This document shows, one piece after another, positions 32,401 to 41,368 of a stretch of 64,000 bases of DNA. Every line of letters begins with the position of its first letter. Within the stretch, counting starts at the first letter, position 1. The position numbers and the translations under genes were made by a program. Location: NCBI RefSeq assembly GCF_900156065.1, contig NZ_FTNF01000005.1, forward strand, positions 62,001-126,000. Reading direction: 5' to 3'. This DNA is from Micromonospora avicenniae (lineage in GTDB: Bacteria > Actinomycetota > Actinomycetes > Mycobacteriales > Micromonosporaceae). The notes beneath the pieces were generated by a model that saw only the letters and a program-made list of their open reading frames with translations, made no database searches and was not told where the DNA came from.

Positions 32401-35211
32401 TCAGGCGACCAGCGACCGCAGCGGCACCCCGGCCGCGTGCAGAGCGCGGGTCAGGTCACCCAGGAACGGGTGCTCGTCGGCCTGCCACCCCTGCGGGTTC
32501 GGGATCACCAGGTACGCCGAGCCGCCCGACACGGAGATGCGGGCGTCCGCGGTGAACCGCTCGACGATCGACCGGGTCCGCGCGAGGTCCGTGTCCGCCA
32601 CCTCGATGCTGACCGGTCGCCAGCCGCCGCCCAGGTCCTCCGTCACCGGTGCCCGGGCCGCGGCGGCCCGGGCCGGATCGACCGTCGCCGCGCGCTGCGC
32701 GGTGGGCGCGGCGCCCGCCGTGGGGTAGAGCAGCGCGTTGGCCACCAAGTGCAGCCCGCTCTCGTTGTACGCCCGGAACAGCGGGTTGAACGCGAAGAGC
32801 ACCGAGCGGCCGGCGCCGGTCGGCTCGTCGACCAGGGCCGCCGTGCCGCGCAGCGCGTCGACACCCACCGTGTAGCCGTTCGCCCAGAACGTGTCCCCGC
32901 TCGGGTAGCGCAGCACGTTGGTGCCGGTGGTGCTGGCGTTGAGGATGGGGTCACCGTTGTTGAACTCGAAGTCCTCCGCGGGGCGTCCCGCGGCGACCGG
33001 GCTGTCGGAGTCGACGTCGACGCGCAGGTGCGAGCCGATCACCTGGTAGCCGGCCGGCTTCGCCTTCTCCGTCGTGGAGGTGAGCCCGGCGGCCCGGGCC
33101 AGCCGGGTCCCCTCGTTGCGCAGCCCGATGTACGTGTGCCCCTGCGCGATCCAGTTGCGCAGGTTGGCCTGCCCGGCGGCGGTGAGGCCACCGGTCGAGC
33201 TGCTGCCGTCCGGAACGAGCAGCACCGTACGGCCGGTGAACGCCTCGGTGTTGTCATTGATGTCGGCGGTGGTCACCGGCTTCAGGTCCAGTCCCCACCG
33301 CTCGCCGAGCACGTACCGGGCCTCCCCGTGCGACCCGGAGGTGGTGGAGATGCCGGTGCCGGCGAAGAGACCGACGTCGGGCAGTTCGACCCGGGTGCCG
33401 GTGGCCGGCCCGCCCGGGGTGAGGGTCACTCCGAGCGACTCGGCCAGATCGTCGATCTCCCGGGTCAGGCGGTCGGCCGCGACCCGGACGACGCTGCTCG
33501 CACCGTCGCGCAGCAGCGGCACCCCGCGATCGAGCAGGCGGAACGTGAACTCCGCGGCGGCGGCCGAGTCGAGTTGGTAGCCGTACGAGCCCCGGGACGA
33601 GGCGTGGCCGGTCTTTCCGCCCGAGATCTGCCGGACCAGCTTGGCCCTGGGCCGGACGTCGTCGCCGGTGTAGAGGGTCGGTACGCCCATCAGTAGCGGG
33701 TTGCTCCAGGACGAGACGTCGTAGAAGTAGGGGAACGGCGTGTACGGGTCCTCGCCCATGATCGCCTGGATCCAGTGCTTCTGCGGCTGGTCCATCGGGA
33801 TCCAGTACGCGCCCTTCGGCACTGTCACGTTCCGGGCGCTGCGACCGCCGAAGATCCGCGCGTCAGGCACCCGGGTCGCCTGCTGCACCTCGTACACCTC
33901 GACGTCCATGCGGCGCAGCCGCTCGACCAGCTGCCGTACGTCGGCGAGCTGCCGGTCGGGCAGCAGGAAGTAGGACCGGATCCGTTGGTCCGGGACCGGG
34001 AACTGGACCTCGTTGGTCGGCTGGACCACCTCGTTCGGCTCCAGCGTGCCCGCCCGGCCCTGGGCGAGCGCGTCAATCCAGATCCGGAAGTAGCCGGTCA
34101 GCACCTCGCGCTTGTTCGCGGCGGCCCAGCCCAGGGTCGACCACTGGGTGTGGAACTGCTGCTGGACCCGGTCGGCGACCGCCGAGGCGCTGCCCTTCTC
34201 GAACGTCATGCCGGCGGCTCCGAAGCCGGCCGACGGCACGGTGTCGCCGTAGCCCATGAAGAACAGGTCGTAGCGGGCGTAGTTGAAGTAGCACTCGGTG
34301 GTGACGGTCTCGGTGCAGGCGCCGTTGTAGCCGAAGCCCGCCTTGTTGGCCTCGCCGATGCGGTTGATCCAGTCGACCGACTGGCTGGAGATCTCGTGGT
34401 GGATCGGATCGGCGTTGGGCGGGAAGAAGTACTGCGAGCCGCCCATCTCGTGGGCGTCGACGAAGACCTGCGGCGGGTAGCGGCGCATCAGCTCCAGCTT
34501 GCCGTCGGTCTCCTGCTGGGAACGGGCGAACCAGTCGCGGTTCAGGTCGAAGCCGAACTCGTTCTGCCGCCGGCTCGCGTCCCGGCCGTCCGGGTTCTGC
34601 GTGGGCACGATGATCGTGACGAGGTTGTCGTTGCGCGCGGCGACGTCGCAGGACAGGCCGGCGGCCAACTCGTACAACGTCTTGAGCGCCGCGTCGGCGC
34701 CGCTCTTCTCGCCGCCGTGCACGTTGCCGGTCACCCAGACGATGGCCGGGGAGTCGGCGGCCGTCCTGTCGGCCTGCCTCCGCGTGGTCCGGCGCGGATC
34801 CCGCAGGTCCCGGATGTCATCCGCGATCCTGCGCAGGGCGGCCGGCCGGACGTTGCGCTCGTTCGACACCACGGCGTACGGCAGCGGCTGACCGAGCCCG
34901 CTCGTACCGAGTACGCCGGTGACTACCCGGTCGGAGGCGGCGTCCACGGTGTGCAGGTAGGTGCGGATCTCGTCGGTGGTGACGGGCCGCTCCTGGCCGA
35001 GGCCGAGCGGGAAGCCGAGCGCCCGCTCGGGGCTGGGCACGCCCGCCAGTCGGGCGGTGGGGTCGGTGCTGCAGTGGGTGGGGGAGGGCGGGCGGGCTCC
35101 GGCCGAGGTGCCGCCGAGCAGCGGCACCGTGCCGACCAGGAGAGCGATCGCGGCGGCGCTCGCCAGCCGCCGTACGGGGACGATCCGGAGTGGACGCCTA
35201 GACCGGGCCAT
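32401..35211 (-). CDS. secreted M14-family zinc carboxypeptidase, large form
   Basis: A 936-residue exported protein (signal 1-about 40). The M14 domain (about 75-400) has the zinc motif HGGE within VTGNVHGGEKSG, the substrate-binding NPDGRDASRRQNEFGFDLNRD string and the third zinc histidine in VFVDAHEMGG. The second half (about 400-936) is long and lacks a named domain by eye, but has a GATase-like/ThuA-like sandwich (TVLLVPDGSSSTGGLTAAGQ, WIAQGHTYIGL). GAGAGGGGAA precedes the ATG. It removes C-terminal residues from extracellular peptides. Single-gene unit with its own terminator. Confidence 0.88.
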   Translation of the reverse strand: MARSRRPLRIVPVRRLASAAAIALLVGTVPLLGGTSAGARPPSPTHCSTDPTARLAGVPSPERALGFPLGLGQERPVTTDEIRTYLHTVDAASDRVVTGVLGTSGLGQPLPYAVVSNERNVRPAALRRIADDIRDLRDPRRTTRRQADRTAADSPAIVWVTGNVHGGEKSGADAALKTLYELAAGLSCDVAARNDNLVTIIVPTQNPDGRDASRRQNEFGFDLNRDWFARSQQETDGKLELMRRYPPQVFVDAHEMGGSQYFFPPNADPIHHEISSQSVDWINRIGEANKAGFGYNGACTETVTTECYFNYARYDLFFMGYGDTVPSAGFGAAGMTFEKGSASAVADRVQQQFHTQWSTLGWAAANKREVLTGYFRIWIDALAQGRAGTLEPNEVVQPTNEVQFPVPDQRIRSYFLLPDRQLADVRQLVERLRRMDVEVYEVQQATRVPDARIFGGRSARNVTVPKGAYWIPMDQPQKHWIQAIMGEDPYTPFPYFYDVSSWSNPLLMGVPTLYTGDDVRPRAKLVRQISGGKTGHASSRGSYGYQLDSAAAAEFTFRLLDRGVPLLRDGASSVVRVAADRLTREIDDLAESLGVTLTPGGPATGTRVELPDVGLFAGTGISTTSGSHGEARYVLGERWGLDLKPVTTADINDNTEAFTGRTVLLVPDGSSSTGGLTAAGQANLRNWIAQGHTYIGLRNEGTRLARAAGLTSTTEKAKPAGYQVIGSHLRVDVDSDSPVAAGRPAEDFEFNNGDPILNASTTGTNVLRYPSGDTFWANGYTVGVDALRGTAALVDEPTGAGRSVLFAFNPLFRAYNESGLHLVANALLYPTAGAAPTAQRAATVDPARAAAARAPVTEDLGGGWRPVSIEVADTDLARTRSIVERFTADARISVSGGSAYLVIPNPQGWQADEHPFLGDLTRALHAAGVPLRSLVA

Positions 35212-35413
35212 GCAGTTCCCCTCTCGGGTGGGTCACATTGGCCGGAGCCTATGGCCGCACGTTCGGCTGGGCAAGGAGCGATCAACTCGGGTTCGTTGAA
35301 GTCGGGGCATCCACCCGCCTCGGTCACCCCGATTGCGCGGGAAGCCGGAGGTCTCCGGCGATCGCGTGAAGACCACTGCTCCCGAAGCCGAGATCTCTTC
35401 ACGTCGGTCGGGC

Positions 35414-35419
35414 TAGATT
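35414..35419 (+). promoter_or_regulatory. -10 element of a leaderless promoter for the FkbM gene
   Basis: TAGATT ends six bases before the GTG at 35426. Confidence 0.55.
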
Positions 35420-35425
35420 CTGGAG

Positions 35426-36214
35426 GTGGACGCCCGAGCCGGCGCTGTCGAGGCACTGAAGACGGATCCCGAGGCCGTCTCGATACGCCGTTCACTCGAG
35501 GTCTACTACGGTGATCCGGCGCGCGAGGCGGCCATGGACGCCTTCTACGCGCGCTTCGTCCGGCGCGGCGACCTCGTCTTCGACATCGGCGCACACGTGG
35601 GTGACCGGGTGGGCAGCTTCCGCCGCCTCGGCGCCCGGGTGATCGCCGTCGAGCCGCAGCCATCCTGCACGCGGGCGCTGCGCTCCATCTATTCGGGCGA
35701 CGGCGAGGTGATCGTCGTCGAGGCCGTCTGCGGCGCCGAGGCGGGGCGGGTCTCCTTCAACGTCAACTCCGCCAACCCCACCATCTCCACCGCCTCGCCG
35801 CACTTCATCCGGGCCGCCGACGGCGCGGCCGGTTGGGAGGGGGAGCGGTGGGACGCGCGGATCGACGTCGCGTCGAGGACCCTCGACGAGCTGATCGGCG
35901 AGTACGGGGTGCCCGCCTTCGTGAAGATCGACGTCGAGGGGTACGAGGACGAGGTGCTCGCCGGGCTGGCTCGCCCGCTGCCCGCGCTCTCCTTCGAGTT
36001 CACCACGATCGAGCGTGCGCTCGCGCAGCGGTGCCTGCGCCGGCTCACCGCGCTCGGTTTCCAGGCCTTCAACCTCGCGCTCGGCGACACCATGGCGCTG
36101 GCCTGCCCGCAGTGGATGGCAGCGCCGCGGATGGCGGCGTACCTGCGCTCGCTGCCGTACGAGGTCAACTCCGGCGACGTGTACTGCCTGTCCCGGATGC
36201 GACATCCCCGCTGA
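35426..36214 (+). CDS. FkbM-family SAM-dependent methyltransferase
   Basis: A 262-residue methyltransferase: DLVFDIGAHVGDRVGSFRRLGARVIAVEP-type SAM motif (about 49-78), then a segment ending FVKIDVEGYEDEVLAGL (about 170-186), the FkbM hallmark. These enzymes O-methylate sugars, lipids or natural products. GTG start taken because TAGATT lies six bases upstream and no Shine-Dalgarno is properly placed. It stands alone between the M14 gene and the phosphotransferase-like gene; no partner pathway is evident. Confidence 0.88.
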   Translation: MDARAGAVEALKTDPEAVSIRRSLEVYYGDPAREAAMDAFYARFVRRGDLVFDIGAHVGDRVGSFRRLGARVIAVEPQPSCTRALRSIYSGDGEVIVVEAVCGAEAGRVSFNVNSANPTISTASPHFIRAADGAAGWEGERWDARIDVASRTLDELIGEYGVPAFVKIDVEGYEDEVLAGLARPLPALSFEFTTIERALAQRCLRRLTALGFQAFNLALGDTMALACPQWMAAPRMAAYLRSLPYEVNSGDVYCLSRMRHPR

Positions 36215-36258
36215 CGACACCCCTTGGCATTGCAGGTGCATTGTCAAGAGGGTAGGTT

Positions 36259-36286
36259 CTTTTGCAATGCAGACGTATTGCAAAAG
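36259..36286. promoter_or_regulatory. operator-like inverted repeat upstream of the phosphotransferase-like gene
   Basis: CTTTTGCAAT (36259-36268) and ATTGCAAAAG (36277-36286), perfect 10+10 arms with an 8-base spacer, ending nine bases before the ATG at 36296. Two further GCATTG strings lie at about 36228-36242. Confidence 0.75.
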
Positions 36287-36295
36287 GAGTGCCTG

Positions 36296-38698
36296 ATGCG
36301 CGTGATCGCGTTGTCCGAGCTGACCGGCGCGACGACCGAGCTGGTCGGTGGCAAGGCGGCCGGGCTGGGGGAGCTGATCCGGCTCGGCGAGCGGGTACCG
36401 GCGGGCTTCTGCGTCACCACCGAGGCCCAGGAGGCGGGCGTGCTTCCGGAGGCCGAGATCGACGCGGCGTACCGGCAGCTCGGCGGCGGACGGGTGGCGG
36501 TGCGCTCCAGCGCCACCGTCGAGGACCTTCCCGACGCCAGCTTCGCCGGAATCCAGGACACGTTCCTGAACGTCACCGGCACCGCCGACCTGCTGTCGGC
36601 GATCGAGAAGTGCTGGCACTCGCTGCACACCGACCGCGCCGTGGCCTACCGGGACGCCCACGACATCGACCACGCGACAGTGCGGATGGCGGTCGTCGTG
36701 CAACGGATGGTCGACCCGGCGCTCGCCGGAGTGCTCTTCACCGCGAACCCGGTCACCGGCCGCCGGACCGAGATGGTCGTCGAGGCCGCCGCCGGTCCCG
36801 GCACCGCCGTCGTGGACGGCACCGGCGACGTCGACCGGTACGTCCTCGACGGGTCACCGCAGCCGGCCCAGGGCCTGCTGACCTCCGTTCAGCTCGACGA
36901 ACTACGCGCCGCGGGCGATCGGCTCCAGCGACAGCTCGGCGCACCGCAGGACATCGAATGGGCGTACGACCGGCAGGGTGTGCTCTGGCTGCTGCAGGCG
37001 CGGCCGATCACCACCCTGTTCCCCCTCCCGCCGGCCACCGACGACCCCGAGCCCCGCGTGTACCTGGAGTTCGGACATGTGCAAGGCATGCTGCGTCCGG
37101 TCACCCCGATGGGCATGTCCACGCTGAGGTCGCTGATCGTGGCGATGCTCGCCAGCCTCGGGCTGCGGGTCGAGGTCACCGACATCGGCGGGCGGCTCTA
37201 CGGCGACCTGACCGACCTGGCCCGGCACCCGTCCGCCCGCAAACGCCTGGTCAAGCTCATGGCAGTGGATTTCGGCCCGCGGGCCCAGTCGGTGATGGAG
37301 CGGGTGCTCGCCGACCCCCGCTTCGCGCCGCGACCCGGCCGCAGAGCCAGGCGCGACGGCGGCGGGCCGAGCGCCGGTACGGCGCTGCGGGCGCTGACCG
37401 GCGTGGTCAGGGCACTGGCCCGGCCCGAGGCCGCCCGAACCCGGCTGTTCCGCGAGATCCAGCGGCTCGCGGCCGACGCGGACACCACGGCCGAGCCGCG
37501 CACCGCCGCCGACCGGCTCCGGTTCGTACGGGAGCACGAGAACACGTCGTCGGGCGCCGACGACATCGTCTGGCCCATCGTCGCGGGCATGCTGGCGGCC
37601 ACGCTGCCCGCCCACCTCCTAGAGGGCATCGCCGAGCGCGACGAGATCGACCGCGTGCTGGGCGGCATGCCGCACAACGTCACCATCGAGATGGACCTCG
37701 CCCTGTGGCGGCTCAGCGAACGGGCCCGGCCCCACCGCGAACTGCTGCTCACCACCGCGCCCGCCGAGCTGGCCGACCGGTACCGACGCGGCACGCTACC
37801 CGACATCGGGCTCGCGGCGTTCCTGGACCGGTACGGTCACCGTGCCGTCGCCGAGGTCGACCTCGGGATCCCCCGGTGGGCGGAAGACCCGGCGCCGGTC
37901 TTCGCGATGATCGCCAACTATCTGCGGGTCACCGACCCCGAGCAGGCACCCGACCGCCGGTTCGCCCGTGCCGCGGCCACCGCCGAGGCCACCCTCGACC
38001 GGCTCGTCGTACGGGCCCGTCGCAGGCGGCCGGTCCGCGGCCGTCTCGCCGGTTTCCTGCTGCGCCGGGCCAGGTCGCTGGCGGGCCTGCGGGAGGCCGG
38101 CAAGTTCGGCGGCCTGTACCGGCTGCGCGAGATGCGGCGCCAGCTCCTGCTCATCGGCGCCGAACTGGCGGCCGGCGGCCTGCTGGCGCGGCCCGACGAC
38201 ATCATGTTCCTGAATCTGGACGAGGTCGCGGCGGCTCTGCACCAGGGCACCGATCACCGCTCGACGGTCACCGCCCGCCGAGCGGTACACGAGCGGGAGC
38301 TGCGCCGCCGTAGCGTTCCGGTGGCCCTCCTCTCGGACGGCACCGACCTCGAGGCCGCGCTGCCCGCGCCGACCGGAACGGCTGGGGCGCTGCGGGGGGT
38401 CGGCGCGGCGGCCGGGGTGGCGACCGGCCCGGCGCGGGTGGTGCGTGACCCGGCCACCGCGCACCTGGAACCCGGCGAGATCCTGGTGGCGCCGACCACC
38501 GACCCCGGCTGGACGCCGCTGTTCCTCACCGCCGCCGGGCTGATCACGGAGACCGGCGCCGTCATGGCACACGGTCCCACGGTCGCTCGGGAGTACGGCA
38601 TCCCCGCCGTCATCTGCGTCCCCGACGCCACCCGGCGGATCCGGACCGGCGACGTCGTGACGGTGGACGCCGCGGCGGGAACGGTGACCGTGCGGTGA
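36296..38698 (+). CDS. PEP/pyruvate-binding phosphotransferase (rifampin-phosphotransferase/PEP-synthase-like)
   Basis: An 800-residue three-part enzyme. The ATP-grasp PPDK_N domain (about 1-235) starts with LVGGKAAGLGELIRLG and has RSSATVEDLPDASFAGIQDT. A large middle part (about 245-690) is the region that binds rifampin in Rph. The C-terminal PEP-utiliser swivel domain has TETGAVMAHG with the phosphorylated His759. Shorter than PEP synthase and nearer Rph (about 865). AAGGAG precedes the ATG. It may phosphorylate a rifamycin-like antibiotic or be a dikinase of unknown substrate. A TetR gene follows 70 bases later. Confidence 0.82.
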   Translation: MRVIALSELTGATTELVGGKAAGLGELIRLGERVPAGFCVTTEAQEAGVLPEAEIDAAYRQLGGGRVAVRSSATVEDLPDASFAGIQDTFLNVTGTADLLSAIEKCWHSLHTDRAVAYRDAHDIDHATVRMAVVVQRMVDPALAGVLFTANPVTGRRTEMVVEAAAGPGTAVVDGTGDVDRYVLDGSPQPAQGLLTSVQLDELRAAGDRLQRQLGAPQDIEWAYDRQGVLWLLQARPITTLFPLPPATDDPEPRVYLEFGHVQGMLRPVTPMGMSTLRSLIVAMLASLGLRVEVTDIGGRLYGDLTDLARHPSARKRLVKLMAVDFGPRAQSVMERVLADPRFAPRPGRRARRDGGGPSAGTALRALTGVVRALARPEAARTRLFREIQRLAADADTTAEPRTAADRLRFVREHENTSSGADDIVWPIVAGMLAATLPAHLLEGIAERDEIDRVLGGMPHNVTIEMDLALWRLSERARPHRELLLTTAPAELADRYRRGTLPDIGLAAFLDRYGHRAVAEVDLGIPRWAEDPAPVFAMIANYLRVTDPEQAPDRRFARAAATAEATLDRLVVRARRRRPVRGRLAGFLLRRARSLAGLREAGKFGGLYRLREMRRQLLLIGAELAAGGLLARPDDIMFLNLDEVAAALHQGTDHRSTVTARRAVHERELRRRSVPVALLSDGTDLEAALPAPTGTAGALRGVGAAAGVATGPARVVRDPATAHLEPGEILVAPTTDPGWTPLFLTAAGLITETGAVMAHGPTVAREYGIPAVICVPDATRRIRTGDVVTVDAAAGTVTVR

Positions 38699-38768
38699 GC
38701 CGGAACCGCCGGCGGCACGGCACGGGCGACGATCAACGAACCGTCCCCGACGTGACAGCATGAGGCCC

Positions 38769-39347
38769 ATGCCCAAGAAGGTCGACCACCAGGCGCGGCG
38801 CACACTCATCGCCGACGCGTTGATGCGGGTGGCTGCCCGGCAGGGGCTGGAGGCCGTCAGCCTGCGCCACGTGGCGGCCGAGGCCGGCGTCTCGTCGGGC
38901 ATGGTCCAGCACTACTTCCGTACGAAGGACGAGATGATGGCGTTCGCCATGGCCGTCGTGCGGGAGCGCAACCAGGCGCGGGTGACCGAGGCGATCGTCC
39001 GGCTGGGCGAGGAGCCGCCACCCCGGCTGCTGCTGCGCACGATGTTCGCCACGATCTTGCCGCTCACCGAGGAGTCCCGCGCCGACGGGCGGGTCGCGTT
39101 GGCGTTCCTCGCCTACACCGCCGTACGGCCCGAGGCCGCCGCCAGCCTGCGCGAGGACACCCGGGACCTGACGGACTTCGTGGCGGGTCTCCTGCCCGGG
39201 CCGCGGCAGCAGGAGCGGGCCGCGGGCCTGCTGGCGCTGATGGAGGGCCTCGGCGTCTACCTGCTCGGCGGCCACTACACCGCCGAGCAGGCGTTGGCCG
39301 TGCTGGACGCGCAACTCGACGTCGTCTTCCCGGCCGGCGTCGGATAG
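38769..39347 (+). CDS. TetR-family transcriptional regulator
   Basis: A 192-residue repressor. It starts MPKKVDHQARRTLIADALMR and has the DNA-binding segment VSLRHVAAEAGVSSGMVQHYFRTKDEMM (about 31-58), a BetI/AcrR-like arrangement, then a TetR_C-type ligand domain. An ATG nine bases earlier (38760) is also possible. It is co-directional with the phosphotransferase-like gene (70-base gap) and is the nearest candidate to bind the CTTTTGCAAT dyad upstream of that gene (inference). Confidence 0.9.
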   Translation: MPKKVDHQARRTLIADALMRVAARQGLEAVSLRHVAAEAGVSSGMVQHYFRTKDEMMAFAMAVVRERNQARVTEAIVRLGEEPPPRLLLRTMFATILPLTEESRADGRVALAFLAYTAVRPEAAASLREDTRDLTDFVAGLLPGPRQQERAAGLLALMEGLGVYLLGGHYTAEQALAVLDAQLDVVFPAGVG

Positions 39348-39469
39348 TCCGCCCCGAAGCCCGGACCGGGCCCTCGCGCCCGCCGACTCAGAAGTCCGGC
39401 CGGGCGTCGGAGCCGGCGGCGGAGGTGTGCCGCCGAGTCCGGCGCCTGTGCCGCCGGCCGGCCCAGGGG

Positions 39470-40333
39470 TCAGCGGCTCAACCGCTGGTAGCGCCGGACG
39501 GCGAGCGGCGCGAGCACCGCGATCAGCAGCACCGGCCAGCCGACGGCCAGCAGGAGCGCATGCTGTGCGGCCCAGGACTCCCCACCGGTGCCCGGATTGC
39601 CGAAGAGCTCGCGGGCCGCCGCGACGGTGGCCGACAGCGGGTTCCAGGCGGCGATCGCGCCCAACCAGTCCGGCAGCAGCTCCGGAGCCACGAACACGTT
39701 GGACAGGGCGGTGAGCGGGAAGGCGAACGGGAACACGATCACCGACACCGTGTCCGGGTTCGGCACGAGCAGGCCCAGCAGGATGCCGAGCCAGGTGAAC
39801 GCCAGCCGCAGCAGCAGGATCAGACCCACGGCGGCCAACGCGTCACCCACCCCGTTGCGCCACCGCCAGCCGACGAGCAGCCCGCAAACCACCAGGACGG
39901 TCAACTCCAGCAACGCCCGCAGCAGGTCCGCCCCGGCCCGCCCGGTCAGCAGCGCCGACCGGGCCATCGGCAGCGAACGGAACCGGTCGACCACGCCACG
40001 TCCGGTGTCCACGGCGATCTGCGACGCGGTGGCCCCCAGGCCGTACAGCATGGTCATCACGAACACCCCGGGCAGCAGGAACTCCCGATAGCTGCCGTCG
40101 CCGGGCACCGCCATGCCGCTGCCGAAGACGTATCCGAAGACGAGCACGAACATGATCGGCAGACTGAAGTAGAGAACGATCTCCTCGGGCGAGCGGATCA
40201 CGTGCCGCATGTTCCGGCCGGTCATCACCCAACCGTCGACCACCGCCCAGCGCAGCCGGCCGAGCGCGCCCGAGGGAGGGGCCTGCTCGGCGCCGCTCGA
40301 CGGGCGCCGAACCATCTCGACTGTCGTGCTCAC
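39470..40333 (-). CDS. ABC-2 type exporter permease (DrrB-like)
   Basis: A 287-residue membrane protein with six predicted helices. It has the DrrB pattern: GRNMRHVIRSPEEIVLYFSLP before the first helix, LLPGVFVMTMLYG, and the DTGRGVVDRFRSLPMARSALLTGR loop between helices two and three. Pairs with the ATPase just upstream (GTGA overlap) to export a small hydrophobic compound, often an antibiotic. Minus-strand operon with the BTAD-type regulator. Confidence 0.94.
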   Translation of the reverse strand: MSTTVEMVRRPSSGAEQAPPSGALGRLRWAVVDGWVMTGRNMRHVIRSPEEIVLYFSLPIMFVLVFGYVFGSGMAVPGDGSYREFLLPGVFVMTMLYGLGATASQIAVDTGRGVVDRFRSLPMARSALLTGRAGADLLRALLELTVLVVCGLLVGWRWRNGVGDALAAVGLILLLRLAFTWLGILLGLLVPNPDTVSVIVFPFAFPLTALSNVFVAPELLPDWLGAIAAWNPLSATVAAARELFGNPGTGGESWAAQHALLLAVGWPVLLIAVLAPLAVRRYQRLSR

Positions 40334-41301
40334 GCCGCCACCTCCGTACGCTCCGAGGCGCCGTGTCCGGTGATGTTCAGGAACGCCTCGTCCAGCGTCG
40401 GCCGGCGCAGGACGACGTCCTCCACCGCGATCGAGGCGTCCTGCAACGCGCGCAGCAGGTCCGCGAGCGCGGTGATCCGGTCCGCGACGGGTGCGCTGAG
40501 CCGGCGAGTCTCCCGGTCGACGTGGACCTGCCCGCCGGTGACCCGCTCGACGAGACCCGCCGCCGCGGGCAGCTGTCCGGCATGCCGGACGACCAGCTCG
40601 ATGCGGTCCGCGCCGAAGCGGGTCTTCAGCTCGGCCGGGGTGCCCTCGGCGACCACCCGGCCGGCGTCCACCACCGAGATCCGGTCGGCGAGTTGGTCCG
40701 CCTCCTCCAGGTACTGCGTGGTCAGCAGCACCGTGGTGCCGCCGGTGACCAGCGTCCGGATCGCGTCCCAGAGGCCGTTGCGGCTGCGCGGATCCAACCC
40801 GGTGGTCGGTTCGTCGAGAAAGAGCACCTCCGGCGTGGTGATCAGGCTGGCGGCGAGGTCGAGCCGGCGGCGCATGCCGCCGGAGTACGTCGCGGCCGAG
40901 CGTCCCGCCACGTCGGTGAGCCCGAACTGGTCGAGCAGCTCGTCCGAGCGTTGCCGGACCATCCGCGCGGGCAGGTGCCGGAGCCGGCCGAACAGCACCA
41001 GGTTCTGCCGGCCGCTGAGGGTCTCGTCGACCGCCGCGTACTGCCCGGTCAGGCCGATCGCCGCGCGCACCCGCTCGGGCCGCCGGGTCACGTCGTGTCC
41101 GGCCACCCGGGCGTGACCGGCGTCGAAGCGGAGCAGGGTCGTCAGCACCCGCAGGGCGGTGGTCTTGCCCGCGCCGTTGGGGCCGAGCAGTCCGCAGACC
41201 GTGCCCCGCGGCACCGTCAGGTCGAATCCGTCGAGGGCCGTCGTGCGGCCGTACGTCTTGCGCAGGCCCCGCGCCACGACGGCCGATGTCTCATCAGTCA
41301 T
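40330..41301 (-). CDS. ABC exporter ATP-binding protein (DrrA-like)
   Basis: A 323-residue ATPase of the daunorubicin-resistance DrrA family: Walker A LLGPNGAGKTT near residue 40, signature YSGGMRRRLDLAASL near 140 and Walker B VLFLDEPTTGLDPRSR. The C-terminal extension (about 225-323) with LDEAFLNITG is the DrrA-specific domain. It overlaps the permease gene by four bases. The large BTAD regulator lies 67 bases upstream on the same strand. Confidence 0.95.
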   Translation of the reverse strand: MTDETSAVVARGLRKTYGRTTALDGFDLTVPRGTVCGLLGPNGAGKTTALRVLTTLLRFDAGHARVAGHDVTRRPERVRAAIGLTGQYAAVDETLSGRQNLVLFGRLRHLPARMVRQRSDELLDQFGLTDVAGRSAATYSGGMRRRLDLAASLITTPEVLFLDEPTTGLDPRSRNGLWDAIRTLVTGGTTVLLTTQYLEEADQLADRISVVDAGRVVAEGTPAELKTRFGADRIELVVRHAGQLPAAAGLVERVTGGQVHVDRETRRLSAPVADRITALADLLRALQDASIAVEDVVLRRPTLDEAFLNITGHGASERTEVAA

Positions 41302-41368
41302 GGCGGCAGCCTCGCCGACCGCGCTGACCGGCCGCGCACCGCGCGCTGACGGCCGGCGCCGTGCCTCG

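Noticed and set aside
36215..36295. Rifamycin-associated element upstream of the Rph-like gene
   Set aside because: The known element is a GC-rich dyad; the dyad here is TTGCAAT-type and does not match.
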